Made by a program: the position numbers and the translations under genes | The notes under the pieces: generated by a model | The model's database searches: none | What the model was told of the DNA's origin: nothing | The model's input: only the letters and a program-made list of their open reading frames with translations | DNA from: a virus | Length of the DNA stretch: 48,241 nt | Direction: 5' to 3' (one strand) | IMG/VR virus record: IMGVR_UViG_3300013101_000016 | Coordinates: 1-48,241 of that record | Shown here: piece after piece, positions 25,515-33,811 of the stretch | How the letters are laid out: each line of letters opens with the position of its first letter | Position numbering within the stretch: the stretch's first letter is position 1

Positions 25515-26894
25515 ATGGGAATACTTGGACCGAGCCCCGATGAACTAAGAGCGAGAATAATGCAGATGGCCCAGCCCATGGGCGTAGGCCTTGAGACTGA
25601 GGACGAGCGCAGAAAGCGACGTGCCGCAGAGCAGGTACGCAAGGCCCTTGAGGACCAGATCGTAGCCAACTCTCAGCCGATGATGCGCTCCCCGTGGCAG
25701 ACAGCAGGGGCCGCCCCTGCGGCAGTGGTTGCAACTGCGGAAGGTGTCGAGGAAGAAAGAGCTAAGATCGGCGTGCCGTGGAACCCGAGCCAACTAACGG
25801 CAGGGGTGACAGAGCAAGTCCCTCTGACCATGAACCTCACCCCGATGGGCGAGAGGATTTTTGGAGCTAACGCCCAAGAGGATACGGTGAGCCCAGAGTC
25901 CGTTGCTGGCGCACAGGAGGCAGCAGAGCGCGACCCACGGGCTAAACAGTATGAGCTTGACAGGCTAAAGGAAATCAAGACTACCCCGTCCGAGGCCATC
26001 AACCTCCCGGAGACTGAGATAGACGTGGCGGGGCTGACCATCGACCAGCAGGGCGAGGACAGCTTCAATACCACCGAGGTAGTTAATAGGCTCGCAGACG
26101 AGGACAAGCTACTCCAGATCAGGGCAGAGGCCAGGATGAAGGGGCGCATGGGTTCGCTCTCACACGAGGACATGGACCCAAGCATCTACGACTTCCTCCC
26201 CGAAGGCCCGGCCGGAGATCCGGCCAAGGTTACGGGCGGCTCATTCTCGCAGCAGGCCATGACCCCGGAGATCCAGAAGCGCCTTGACGATAACATGCTC
26301 TACGCTGCTCAGTCCGATGAGCAGTTCGCTAGCTGGATGTTGCAAACTCCAGAGATCAGAGAGCGCATGAAGTGGGATCCGTCTGCCATTGGCGAGGGCC
26401 TGCGTAGGATCTCTGAGCAACAGACAGAGGACGCACGCAAGACACTCGGCATGAGGCTGATTGAGCTTGGCACTGGGCCGTCTGGCAAGATGTCACCTGA
26501 GACCGCATCTGCATATCAGATATGGACAGGCGAGGCACCACCGGATGGCATCGTTGGGATCAGCAGGCTTGATGCTGCCCAGGAAATCTTTAGCATGAGA
26601 AACCGTCTCGATATGCTGGTTAACCAGGCAGGCTTCGGGCAGTCCGCTATCATGAACGACTATAGACGCCAGGCCGTGCCAATGTTCCGAAGGGCGCAGG
26701 CTGCGCTTGAGGCCGGGGCAGACCCGGACATGGTTGTTCAGCGATTGGCAGCAGAGGTTAGCGCACTCGAAGGGCGCACCGGTGTTGGTCAGCAGCAGGA
26801 GAACCAGAAGTCTATTGATCAGATGTCTGTTAGGGGCGCATCTCCGTACGGATCAGTTGGCGTCGCCTCAAGGGAACGTAACGTAGGAAGGTAA
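25515..26894 (+). CDS. Putative ejection (internal virion) protein, 459 aa
   Basis: A helical, charged protein with many Ala, Glu and Gln residues (for example RRKRRAAEQVRKALEDQIVA near residues 32-51 and RLDAAQEIFSMRNRLDMLVN near 350-369). Proline-rich interruptions occur around 55-110. It begins three bases after the previous stop with only a weak GGGAT ribosome site, so coupling is likely. It lies between other likely core proteins and the 1110-residue protein, which suggests that they form one ejectosome. No enzyme motif was found. Confidence 0.6.
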   Translation: MGILGPSPDELRARIMQMAQPMGVGLETEDERRKRRAAEQVRKALEDQIVANSQPMMRSPWQTAGAAPAAVVATAEGVEEERAKIGVPWNPSQLTAGVTEQVPLTMNLTPMGERIFGANAQEDTVSPESVAGAQEAAERDPRAKQYELDRLKEIKTTPSEAINLPETEIDVAGLTIDQQGEDSFNTTEVVNRLADEDKLLQIRAEARMKGRMGSLSHEDMDPSIYDFLPEGPAGDPAKVTGGSFSQQAMTPEIQKRLDDNMLYAAQSDEQFASWMLQTPEIRERMKWDPSAIGEGLRRISEQQTEDARKTLGMRLIELGTGPSGKMSPETASAYQIWTGEAPPDGIVGISRLDAAQEIFSMRNRLDMLVNQAGFGQSAIMNDYRRQAVPMFRRAQAALEAGADPDMVVQRLAAEVSALEGRTGVGQQQENQKSIDQMSVRGASPYGSVGVASRERNVGR

Positions 26895-26897
26895 TAA

Positions 26898-29800
26898 ATG
26901 GCGGTAAAGGTAACACTTACTGACGGGAAGATAATCTTCCTTCCAGATAGCTGGACCGACGACCAGATAGATGCCCACGTTGCTGGCCTGGGTGATCGTG
27001 AGCCGGAGTCAGACTACGGCGCTGCGTTCATGCGCGGGCTTGGCAAGCACGCACCCGACATCATAGACCTGGGTGCTGGCATCACCGGCATAGCGGCCGA
27101 CATCACAGGCCTTGAGTCCCTTGACAGGACCGAGGCTAGCATCCGTGACTTCTCTGACAACGTACGCACCCATGTGGGCGGCGAGGCCATGCGGGATGTG
27201 TCAGATACCTTCGGTGAGAAGGTGGCAGAGGGCTTCGGTGCAATCCCAGGGATCACAGCATCATTCGCCCCGACGCTAGCCATCCCAGGTGGAGGGGTGA
27301 TTGGCTCAGCAGTGAAGTTCGGTGCGCACGGTGCGGCCATGGCTGGTGGAGAGGGACCGGGATCTCCTATCGGTGGTGCGCTACAGGGCGCAGCCATGGG
27401 CGCTGCATTCGGCGCAATGGGTGGTGTGGCAAGTGGCATCAAGAACCCCATCGGAAGGCGTTTAACGCACGGTATTGGCACCACAGGGCTAGTAACTGGG
27501 ACAGGTGTTATAGGTGGTGAGGATCCAGAGGACGCGTTTGCCATGGGGCTGTCGATGGGCGCTGTTGGCGCACTGGGTAAGAACCCGTACAAGGCAGACA
27601 TTCTGCGGCAGCAGAAGATCAAGAAGATCTTGGACCAGGTACGCAAGGAGAACCCGAGGCTCAACAGGGATGAGCTTGACCAGATCGTTGCTCTCAGGTT
27701 CAATGAGCAGCAGAGGCTGGACTTCGATGCGGCTGGTGGCAAAGAGCAGATCTTCTCAGAGCTTGGGTTAAGCATTGATCCAAAGTCTAAGCCCTTTATA
27801 GACGAAGCGTTCGCTGAACGTGTCAACATGATGAACTCTGTGCGTGACAGGATCAAGGCAGTCGGGCACGAAGAGGCACTCAAGAGTATGCCAGAGGAGC
27901 AGGTCAAACAGTTGTTTACTGCTGACCCGTACTCTCTCGCTGAGGCGGCAGAGGCAGTAAGAAACTACAGCCCGACAAAGATCCGCGAGCTATCTGACAA
28001 GTGGGGCGTCAAGGGGCAGATACTTGGCGAACATGAGATGATCAAGATCAACCTCCTTGGCAAGATGATGATCCGAGACTTCGCTGATTTGTACATGAAG
28101 AGAAAGACCGAGCTTGAGATAGACGTACAGCGAGGAGCAAGCAAGGTAGATATCGAGAAGAGGCAGGGCGAGCTTGAGAACATCAGAGATAGCTACACCC
28201 TTGAGATAGCTGACTGGGTTGGGCTTGGTACTGAGATGGGCCGTGCGTTCCATGCCCGCCAGGTGGTTGCAGAGTCAACCCCAATCGGAGAGCGTGCGCT
28301 TGAGAGGATGATTGCTAAGAGCAAGAATCCCATCCCCGCCCACCTTGTCGAACGCATCCTTGAGAACCCTGATGACTTCTCAGCAGCGCACGATGTCGTG
28401 CGTGCTTCCGTCAACCCCAAGAAGGTAGACTATTTGTACGAGGTATGGATCAACGGGCTACTCTCCGGTCCTCCGACGCACGCAGTGAACATGCTGTCTA
28501 ACACCGTTACACAGTTCATGTCCACCGCTGAGCGGGGAGTTGCAGGCACGCTGGACTTTGTTACCAGCACAGGCAAGACCAGGGCACAGCGTTCCCGCTT
28601 TGCCGGTGAGCTATTCGCTGACATGCGTGGGTACTGGCCCGGCATCCAGGCTGGCATACGCGAGGCGTCACAGATCCTACGCAACGAGCAGTACGGATAC
28701 GAGATCTCAAAGCTGGACAAGCCGATGGCTAACATCCAGGGCTTGAAGGGTCAGATGATCCGCGCACCGTCAAGGGTGCTTCGCATGGCAGACGTGTTCT
28801 TTAAGAACGTTGGTGCGCAGCGTGAGCTATACGCTACAGCCTACCGTCACGCCCAGCGTGGCACGAACAAGGACGGTAGCGCATTCACCAAGGCACAAAA
28901 GACCAAGAAGATCCAAGAGATCATAGCTGAGCCTAGCGAGCTAGTGCTTGAGCGCATGAACGCCGCTGGCAAGATGGAAAAGAAAACCCTAGGCCCCAAG
29001 CCTGGCACGGGGCTAAAGTCCTCGTGGATGGATGAGGCTGGGCAGATCAGCACGTTCACCAACCCGCTCACTGGCATGTTTAAGAAGGGTGCAGAGCTAA
29101 GAGACATCCCAAGCATGCGCTGGGTCATGCCCTTTGTGCGTACCCCGATGAACATCATGAAGTACGGGGTGAAGAGAACCCCACTCAATATCCCTCACGC
29201 CCTCCATACCTACGGCCGGTACAGGAACGGCGAGATCAACAAGAGCGCAGTGGTAGAGGAAGCTGCGGCAACCCTGATGGGTACTGCAATCGCCGGTACT
29301 ATCTACATGGCGGCCAAAGAAGGACTCGTAACAGGCGGTGGACCATCTGACTGGCAGGAGGAAATGAACCTCCGCGAGACGGGATGGAGACCGTATTCAC
29401 TCAAGACTGGCGGCGGCAAGTACCTCTCGTACTCTCGCGTCGAACCACTTGCTACCATCTTCGGCATGGCCGCTGATGCATCTGAGATCCACTACGATGA
29501 CCCGGATGCAGCAGATAAGATCATCGCCGCAATTAAGGAGAACCTTACCAACAAGACCTTCATGGTCGGGCTGGAGAATCTGGCTAAGGCGTGGGCTGAC
29601 CCGGATAGGTTTGCAGAGGGCTATGCCAAGATCATGCTTGGTTCGTTCGTCCCCTCCGCTCTCGGTCAGGTGTCTAACATCACTGACCCGTACGTACGCA
29701 CTGCTGACTTGCGTGAGACAGTACATGGTATCCCCGAGGCCATGGCTCGCAGGATCCCAGGACTCAGCGAGCAGTTGCCCATCCGGTACAACCCGATGGG

Positions 29801-30230
29801 TGAGCCGGTAGAGCGCAGGGAGAGGCACAACCTCTTCGTGCTGCCAGAGAACATAGCGCGTGGGGCCTCGGCGTTCGAGGTCGGGACGTATGACCCGTCC
29901 AAGTTCGTAGAGGAAGAGATGGCGAACCTGTCTCAGTATCAGGGGATGCCGCCGTCCATGCCTACCACCAGTGTCACCATCAACATGACGGACTCGCCGT
30001 ATGGTGACACCATTAAGCTCACAGACGACGAGTACGCTATATACCACCAGTACCACAGGCAGGCACGCCAGCACATGGGAGAGGCTATCCTCAGCCCGGA
30101 CTGGGCAGCAATGACACCTGACATCAAAGCGAGTATGCTTGGCAACATCTACCGTGGCTACCAGAGACAAGCCAGAGAGGTGATCAAGCAACAGGTGTAC
30201 AACCGCATAACTGGTGTTGACATCCAGTAA
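26898..30230 (+). CDS. Large internal virion / DNA ejection protein, 1110 aa
   Basis: GGAAGGTAATAA precedes the ATG. Residues 1-35 form a small domain starting VKVTLTDGKIIFLPDSWTDD, a motif often placed at the front of phage core proteins. Residues about 110-220 are Gly/Ala-rich and hydrophobic (ITASFAPTLAIPGGGVIGSA; AAMGAAFGAMGGVASG), fit for membrane insertion. The rest is helical, with the segment LWINGLLSGPPTHAVNMLSN-like at about 510-540 and a hydrophobic stretch near 795-810 (AATLMGTAIAGTIYMAAKEG). Such giant proteins are ejected into the host envelope to form a DNA channel. No transglycosylase motif was seen. Confidence 0.7.
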   Translation: MAVKVTLTDGKIIFLPDSWTDDQIDAHVAGLGDREPESDYGAAFMRGLGKHAPDIIDLGAGITGIAADITGLESLDRTEASIRDFSDNVRTHVGGEAMRDVSDTFGEKVAEGFGAIPGITASFAPTLAIPGGGVIGSAVKFGAHGAAMAGGEGPGSPIGGALQGAAMGAAFGAMGGVASGIKNPIGRRLTHGIGTTGLVTGTGVIGGEDPEDAFAMGLSMGAVGALGKNPYKADILRQQKIKKILDQVRKENPRLNRDELDQIVALRFNEQQRLDFDAAGGKEQIFSELGLSIDPKSKPFIDEAFAERVNMMNSVRDRIKAVGHEEALKSMPEEQVKQLFTADPYSLAEAAEAVRNYSPTKIRELSDKWGVKGQILGEHEMIKINLLGKMMIRDFADLYMKRKTELEIDVQRGASKVDIEKRQGELENIRDSYTLEIADWVGLGTEMGRAFHARQVVAESTPIGERALERMIAKSKNPIPAHLVERILENPDDFSAAHDVVRASVNPKKVDYLYEVWINGLLSGPPTHAVNMLSNTVTQFMSTAERGVAGTLDFVTSTGKTRAQRSRFAGELFADMRGYWPGIQAGIREASQILRNEQYGYEISKLDKPMANIQGLKGQMIRAPSRVLRMADVFFKNVGAQRELYATAYRHAQRGTNKDGSAFTKAQKTKKIQEIIAEPSELVLERMNAAGKMEKKTLGPKPGTGLKSSWMDEAGQISTFTNPLTGMFKKGAELRDIPSMRWVMPFVRTPMNIMKYGVKRTPLNIPHALHTYGRYRNGEINKSAVVEEAAATLMGTAIAGTIYMAAKEGLVTGGGPSDWQEEMNLRETGWRPYSLKTGGGKYLSYSRVEPLATIFGMAADASEIHYDDPDAADKIIAAIKENLTNKTFMVGLENLAKAWADPDRFAEGYAKIMLGSFVPSALGQVSNITDPYVRTADLRETVHGIPEAMARRIPGLSEQLPIRYNPMGEPVERRERHNLFVLPENIARGASAFEVGTYDPSKFVEEEMANLSQYQGMPPSMPTTSVTINMTDSPYGDTIKLTDDEYAIYHQYHRQARQHMGEAILSPDWAAMTPDIKASMLGNIYRGYQRQAREVIKQQVYNRITGVDIQ

Positions 30231-30268
30231 CACCGTGTGTTAGAGTGGTTCCAGCACAAGGAGGAACT

Positions 30269-30667
30269 ATGCCTGTATTCGGTAAGAGGTCGCTGGCCTG
30301 TCTCGAAACATGCACCCAGGATGTCCAACTCCTGTGTGTAGACGCAATTAACTTCATTGACTTCGCAATAACTACCGGGCACCGCACCGACGAGGAGCAA
30401 CACCGGCTCTATGAGCAGGGGCGCACCATGCCCGGACGTATCGTAACCCGCCTTGACGCAGGAGAGAGCGTCCACAATAACTTCCCCTCACCAGCATTCG
30501 ACTTCTGCCCATGGCCCGTAGACTGGGAAGATCTAGTGCAGTTCGGTGTGGTAGCAGGGGTGCTGCGCTATTGCGCATGGAGGAGGGACATAGATCTGGC
30601 CTGGGGTGGCGACTGGAATCAGTTCGTCGATTATCCACACATGCAGATAAGGAGTTCGAATGGGTAG
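30269..30667 (+). CDS. Endolysin, M15-family peptidase, 132 aa
   Basis: AAGGAGG sits 5 bases before ATG 30269. The sequence has the peptidase M15 zinc triad: His69 (SVHNN), Asp78 (AFDFCPWP) and His124 (YPHMQI), plus the Arg39 region (TTGHRTDEEQHRLYEQG) typical of L-alanyl-D-glutamate or related peptidoglycan peptidases such as T5 endolysin. At 132 residues it matches the catalytic domain alone, with no wall-binding domain and no signal peptide, so it needs a holin for release. It opens the lysis region and overlaps the phosphoesterase gene by 8 bases. Confidence 0.88.
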   Translation: MPVFGKRSLACLETCTQDVQLLCVDAINFIDFAITTGHRTDEEQHRLYEQGRTMPGRIVTRLDAGESVHNNFPSPAFDFCPWPVDWEDLVQFGVVAGVLRYCAWRRDIDLAWGGDWNQFVDYPHMQIRSSNG

Positions 30668-31523
30668 AACTGTCAAGAAGATCTGTCCCGGATGCGGCAA
30701 GAAGAAAGAGATACGCAGGGACAGAACTTATTGCTCAGTACACTGCGCAAATCGTCACATAGCATCAGAGAAGAAAGCAAACCAAACAGCATTAGTAATC
30801 GGAGACGCACACGTACCGTTTCATGATCAATATGCCACGGAGCTTGTACATGCGTGGATAGAAGAGTACAAGCCCAGCGCCGTCTACTTCAATGGTGATA
30901 TCATGGACTGCTACACGATATCAAGGTTCGCACAGCCCGGCCTGGGCGTAGGAGGGTTCTCGGTTGAAGTCGAAGAAACGATGGCGTGGCTCGAAGAATT
31001 CAGAAGAGTATCTCCGCACTCCAAGATGGTATACATCGAAGGGAACCACGAGTTCAGGCTGCGCGCGCTCCTTAATAATGAGTCGGCGGTCCTTAACGGA
31101 GTGCGTGGACTCACTATTCCAGAGCAACTTGATCTCGAAAGACTCCGCATTGATTACATTTCATCGCCCGGCGATAGATGGTTCAGTACTTACGTTCGAG
31201 CATTCCCCGACATTCTGGTAGGACACTTTGCAAAGACCAACAAGCACTCAGCTTATACAGTTAAGAATCTCATTGATACCTACGGAATTAGCCTCGTCAC
31301 CGGGCACAACCACTCGGCGGGCCTACACCATAGAACCTTCGTGGACGGTGATATCATCGGAATCGAAGGTGCCTGCCTATGCGACCTCAGGCCCTTGTAC
31401 TGCGAGCCACACAACTGGACACACGGATTTACCGTGCTTAACCACAGAGACGGAGTGACCTACCCAGAAGCCGTACGCATTACTGATCACAGATTCTACT
31501 ACGGCGGCCGTCTGTATTCTTAA
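30660..31523 (+). CDS. Metallophosphoesterase with N-terminal zinc ribbon, 287 aa
   Basis: A calcineurin-like phosphoesterase: GDAHVPFHD (Asp49, His51), NGDIMD (Asp80), GNHE (Asn129, His130), His189 (VGHF) and GHNH (His216, His218) form the full two-metal site. The N terminus has CPGC and CSVHC (Cys9, Cys12, Cys25, Cys29), a zinc ribbon that may guide it to nucleic acid. Phage members are thought to act on nucleic acids or nucleotides; the substrate here is unknown. It is co-transcribed with lysis genes. The last base is shared with the next start. Confidence 0.88.
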   Translation: MGRTVKKICPGCGKKKEIRRDRTYCSVHCANRHIASEKKANQTALVIGDAHVPFHDQYATELVHAWIEEYKPSAVYFNGDIMDCYTISRFAQPGLGVGGFSVEVEETMAWLEEFRRVSPHSKMVYIEGNHEFRLRALLNNESAVLNGVRGLTIPEQLDLERLRIDYISSPGDRWFSTYVRAFPDILVGHFAKTNKHSAYTVKNLIDTYGISLVTGHNHSAGLHHRTFVDGDIIGIEGACLCDLRPLYCEPHNWTHGFTVLNHRDGVTYPEAVRITDHRFYYGGRLYS

Positions 31524-31735
31524 TGGAGGTAGTCTTGGAAACCACTATCACGATTGATGTTGAACAGGACGGGGGGCTATGGTATGTCTTTGTCGTGGGC
31601 AAAAGAATTGGTATTGGCTCTCTTACTAGATATGTTGCTCAGGAGAGAGCGTCCTGGCTCGCGGACGGGATCCAGGATCTCGTCGAAGCTGCGGACTTGA
31701 TGCATGATAGGGCGTGGAAGGAAGCGGGGAAGTGA
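31523..31735 (+). CDS. Hypothetical protein, 70 aa
   Basis: The ATG overlaps the upstream stop (TAATG). Another possibility is TTG 31535, which has GGAGGT 5 bases before it. The protein has a beta hairpin-like start (TTITIDVEQDGGLWYVFVVG) and a helix (RASWLADGIQDLVEAADLMH). It resembles small phage proteins next to lysis genes, but no family is recognised. The next gene begins one base after its stop. Confidence 0.55.
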   Translation: MEVVLETTITIDVEQDGGLWYVFVVGKRIGIGSLTRYVAQERASWLADGIQDLVEAADLMHDRAWKEAGK

Positions 31736-31736
31736 A

Positions 31737-31967
31737 ATGCTCGAACATGGTAAGAGGAAGCTTATCGCTGCTCTTGTTTACACCATTGGCGTGTTTATTA
31801 GCTGCGGGATTCTGGTGTGCGTTAACAAGATTAGCGGTGAGGAGTACGTACAAGGATTGGCAAGCGCGAGCTATGTGGTAATGGCACTAATGGGTGCCAA
31901 CGTAGCCAAGGGATACATAGATAGGGGGAACAATGCTGCCGGTGATGTTGATACCGACGATCATTAA
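31737..31967 (+). CDS. Holin candidate with two membrane segments, 76 aa
   Basis: ATG 31737 follows AGCGGGGAAGTGA. The protein has a short basic N terminus (MLEHGKRK), a first hydrophobic segment (residues 9-28, LIAALVYTIGVFISCGILVC), a loop (NKISGEEYVQ), a second segment (about 40-56, LASASYVVMALMGANVAKGY) and a charged tail (DTDDH). This two-helix topology, small size and the place between endolysin and spanins fit a class II-type holin that releases the peptidase. Its end overlaps the i-spanin start by 35 bases. Confidence 0.65.
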   Translation: MLEHGKRKLIAALVYTIGVFISCGILVCVNKISGEEYVQGLASASYVVMALMGANVAKGYIDRGNNAAGDVDTDDH

Positions 31968-32400
31968 GTGGGCCACTGACCCGAGGGTTATCAAGGGGGC
32001 AGCAATCGCCCTTGCCCTTAGCATCATCTTCGGTGCTGGGTGCAGGACTCAGGCCGCGCTGGATGAGGCAAAGATACTGAGACTCAACAACAAGATACAA
32101 ACACTTGACGAGAACAATGACCTGTGCCTTGAGAATCTTGAAAGGGTTAAGTTGAATTGGACTGACTTGAAGGAAGCGGTCGAGACGACCAATGAGGAAG
32201 TTCGGAAGATGGGCGAGGAATACAACGCAAGGGTTGTACAGTTGGAGGAGCTTAACCGTGCAGCGGTTAGCCATCTGGTAGCCACGCACACCGAAGCGAT
32301 GCGCGATATGGTTGAAGAGGCTAATGCTTTACGGGAGAGGATGGCCGACATGAGTGCCGCCGAGGCGTGCCACGAGGCCATGTTGGAGATAGTCAAATGA
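31933..32400 (+). CDS. Inner-membrane spanin (i-spanin), 155 aa
   Basis: GGGGGAA lies 3-4 bases before the ATG. One hydrophobic segment (about residues 20-36, KGAAIALALSIIFGAGC) is followed by a long charged coiled coil (residues 40-150). This is the Rz layout: N-terminal anchor, periplasmic coiled coil that binds an outer-membrane lipoprotein. The next gene overlaps by 4 bases (ATGA) and encodes such a lipoprotein. The pair destroys the outer membrane at lysis, implying a Gram-negative host. Confidence 0.75.
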   Translation: MLPVMLIPTIIKWATDPRVIKGAAIALALSIIFGAGCRTQAALDEAKILRLNNKIQTLDENNDLCLENLERVKLNWTDLKEAVETTNEEVRKMGEEYNARVVQLEELNRAAVSHLVATHTEAMRDMVEEANALRERMADMSAAEACHEAMLEIVK

Positions 32401-32750
32401 AGGAAAAGGGTGAGTGGTTCTTAGGCGGGTGTCTGGCTGGTGTGGTCGTTCTGATGTACGTGTTCTCGTGTTTGGGGTGTGCTACTACTAAGTGCCCGCC
32501 CTGCGTGCCTGAACAGGAGGTTGTCACCATAGAGGTGCCTGTGCTGTCCTGTCCCGTGCCTGCGCAGTTACCGCCCCTGTCCTACCCTGAATGGCCTAAA
32601 CCCCCTCAGATCGTCACAGAGGGGGCTAGAAAAGGATTCTATGCCGATACCGCTGCTACTCAGAAGGCTCGTGAGAAGATTCTTCTTGATCGGATTGGTG
32701 TTCTCGAAGGACAACTGAATCAATACCGTGGAGAGGACACCCCCCACTAA
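32397..32750 (+). CDS. Outer-membrane lipoprotein spanin (o-spanin), 117 aa
   Basis: The N-terminal 28 residues make a lipoprotein signal (MKEKGEWFLGGCLAGVVVLM, then YVFSCLGC), with Cys25 or Cys28 as the lipidated residue. Downstream is a Cys/Pro-rich segment (TTKCPPCVPEQ; LSCPVPAQLPPLSYPEWPKP), typical of Rz1-like o-spanins, and a C-terminal helix. It overlaps the i-spanin gene by 4 bases. It is the last rightward gene and its 3' end is overlapped by a leftward gene (32656-32895). Confidence 0.75.
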   Translation: MKEKGEWFLGGCLAGVVVLMYVFSCLGCATTKCPPCVPEQEVVTIEVPVLSCPVPAQLPPLSYPEWPKPPQIVTEGARKGFYADTAATQKAREKILLDRIGVLEGQLNQYRGEDTPH

Positions 32751-32895
32751 CCCAAAACCCTGGCTCATCCTGACCGGGCCAGGGGAATCCCTTGCCGTGA
32801 CAGTTATCTAACACCGGGCAGGTGCATCCCTTGTCAAGAGCCTCAATGCTTCCTGGGTTGGGCGGTTTGTCTACGTGCCTAGTAGGGCATTCCAC
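32656..32895 (-). CDS. Small conserved phage protein with GCTCPVLDN and CPLH motifs, 79 aa
   Basis: The central motif NPGSIEALDKGCTCPVLDN followed by HGKG and, later, FWVSGGCPLHG is one I recognise from small uncharacterised phage proteins with GCTCPVxDN ... CPLH; the two cysteine pairs may bind metal. GTG 32895 is chosen because AAAGGA lies 8 bases upstream, and it overlaps the previous stop. The gene runs into the o-spanin gene, so the two transcripts converge and overlap by 95 bases. The hairpin at 32758-32784 lies inside this gene. Confidence 0.65.
   Translation of the reverse strand: MECPTRHVDKPPNPGSIEALDKGCTCPVLDNCHGKGFPWPGQDEPGFWVSGGCPLHGIDSVVLREHQSDQEESSHEPSE
32758..32784 (-). terminator. 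Hairpin in the convergent region, possible leftward terminator
   Basis: CCCTGGC (32758-32764) pairs with GCCAGGG (32778-32784) around a 13-base loop. On the minus strand TTTT follows the stem. It lies within a predicted leftward gene, so it may only slow polymerase or stop part of the leftward transcripts. Confidence 0.3.
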
Positions 32896-33271
32896 GGTAC
32901 TGATCCTTTCCAAGCTGGTCGGCCCGGCATTTATTACACATGGTAGAGACCCATCCGTCGTCCCTTGTCTCCCCTTCTTCTCCACATACCTCACACGTTA
33001 CAGAGGACTCAAGCTCTGCCTCGTCGATTAGATCCCACGCCTCATCGGTTGCGCTGTGGACATAGAAGCGCAGCGTGCCGTACTTCTCCTTAACCTGAGA
33101 CGCAATCACGCCCAGCGGTTCCAGCTTAGCAGACAGGCGGTTGATGATATCGAACCACCCATCCCCACACTCAAACCCAAAGGCCATGCACGAGTTTTTT
33201 GGATCAGCACCAAGATCACGGTACAGTCTTGGGTACATGTCCGCTAGGTAGTTGGTGTTCTTGAAGTTCAT
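32879..33271 (-). CDS. Conserved hypothetical protein with C-terminal zinc ribbon, 130 aa
   Basis: Motifs GFECGDGWFDIINRLSAKLE (residues about 32-51) and QVKEKYGTLRFY (59-70), then CEVCGEEGETRDDGWVSTMC and NKC, define a widespread phage and prophage hypothetical family in which the C-terminal cysteines form a zinc ribbon. GAGG lies about ten bases before ATG 33271. The stop overlaps the GTG start of the next leftward gene. Function unknown. Confidence 0.7.
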   Translation of the reverse strand: MNFKNTNYLADMYPRLYRDLGADPKNSCMAFGFECGDGWFDIINRLSAKLEPLGVIASQVKEKYGTLRFYVHSATDEAWDLIDEAELESSVTCEVCGEEGETRDDGWVSTMCNKCRADQLGKDQYRGMPY

Positions 33272-33456
33272 GGTCTATAATCCTCATGTTCTGCGTAGTC
33301 GTAGTCCAGTTGTTTCTCGTATTCATCCTTGTCCATCTTGCCGCTCTTGTACTCAACGAACCTGTCCATGTCGTCGATGACATAGCATGTCTTGCACATG
33401 GAGAGGGCTATGTAGTCCCAGTACCGAAGTTCTTCTCCGCATCCCTTACACAGCAT
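33268..33456 (-). CDS. Small zinc-ribbon protein, 62 aa
   Basis: Cys3 and Cys6 (CKGC) with Cys21 and Cys24 (CKTC) form a four-cysteine zinc site; the remainder is acidic and helical (EYKSGKMDKDEYEKQLDYDY). The start overlaps the previous gene by 11 bases and the end overlaps the next by 4 (ATGA). It belongs to the string of small leftward genes. No defined function. Confidence 0.6.
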   Translation of the reverse strand: MLCKGCGEELRYWDYIALSMCKTCYVIDDMDRFVEYKSGKMDKDEYEKQLDYDYAEHEDYRP

Positions 33457-33811
33457 CTTTTACCCACCCGTATCCGTTGCATTTTTCGCACTGCTCCCCT
33501 TGTTCGCATATATCGCACCGCTTGATGCCGATCTTGTCTGCTGGAATCATCGGCTTGTCTCGGCCCTCGATATAGACTCGTTGATCCCACGCCGCGTCGA
33601 TCTGCTCGTCGGTGATGTGGTGGCCTTCTGATAAAACACGCGCCATCTCAGTATTATATTTTTCTACCTCCTCCGCGCGGGCTTGCAGCCGCCCGATCTT
33701 GTCGGCAGCATCGGTGAGCATGGATTCCTCTGTCGCAACACTCATGCACAACTCGGTCGAATCTGGATATAAGGCTTTGGCAAAACGCTTGATGTATTCT
33801 GGATCACTCAT
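33446..33811 (-). CDS. Hypothetical protein with C-terminal CxxC knuckles, 121 aa
   Basis: ATG 33811 is preferred over GTG 33817 because AAGGAG lies 5 bases from the ATG. The N-terminal 75 residues are helical (LTDAADKIGRLQARAEEVEK). The C terminus holds CDICEQGEQCEKCNGYGWV, a compact cysteine cluster resembling a DnaJ-type or rubredoxin-like knuckle. The start overlaps the upstream stop by 4 bases. Function unknown. Confidence 0.6.
   Translation of the reverse strand: MSDPEYIKRFAKALYPDSTELCMSVATEESMLTDAADKIGRLQARAEEVEKYNTEMARVLSEGHHITDEQIDAAWDQRVYIEGRDKPMIPADKIGIKRCDICEQGEQCEKCNGYGWVKDAV

Noticed and set aside
26898-30230. Lytic transglycosylase domain in the largest ejection protein
   Set aside because: I looked for the catalytic Glu motif with its GLMQ-type context and found none.
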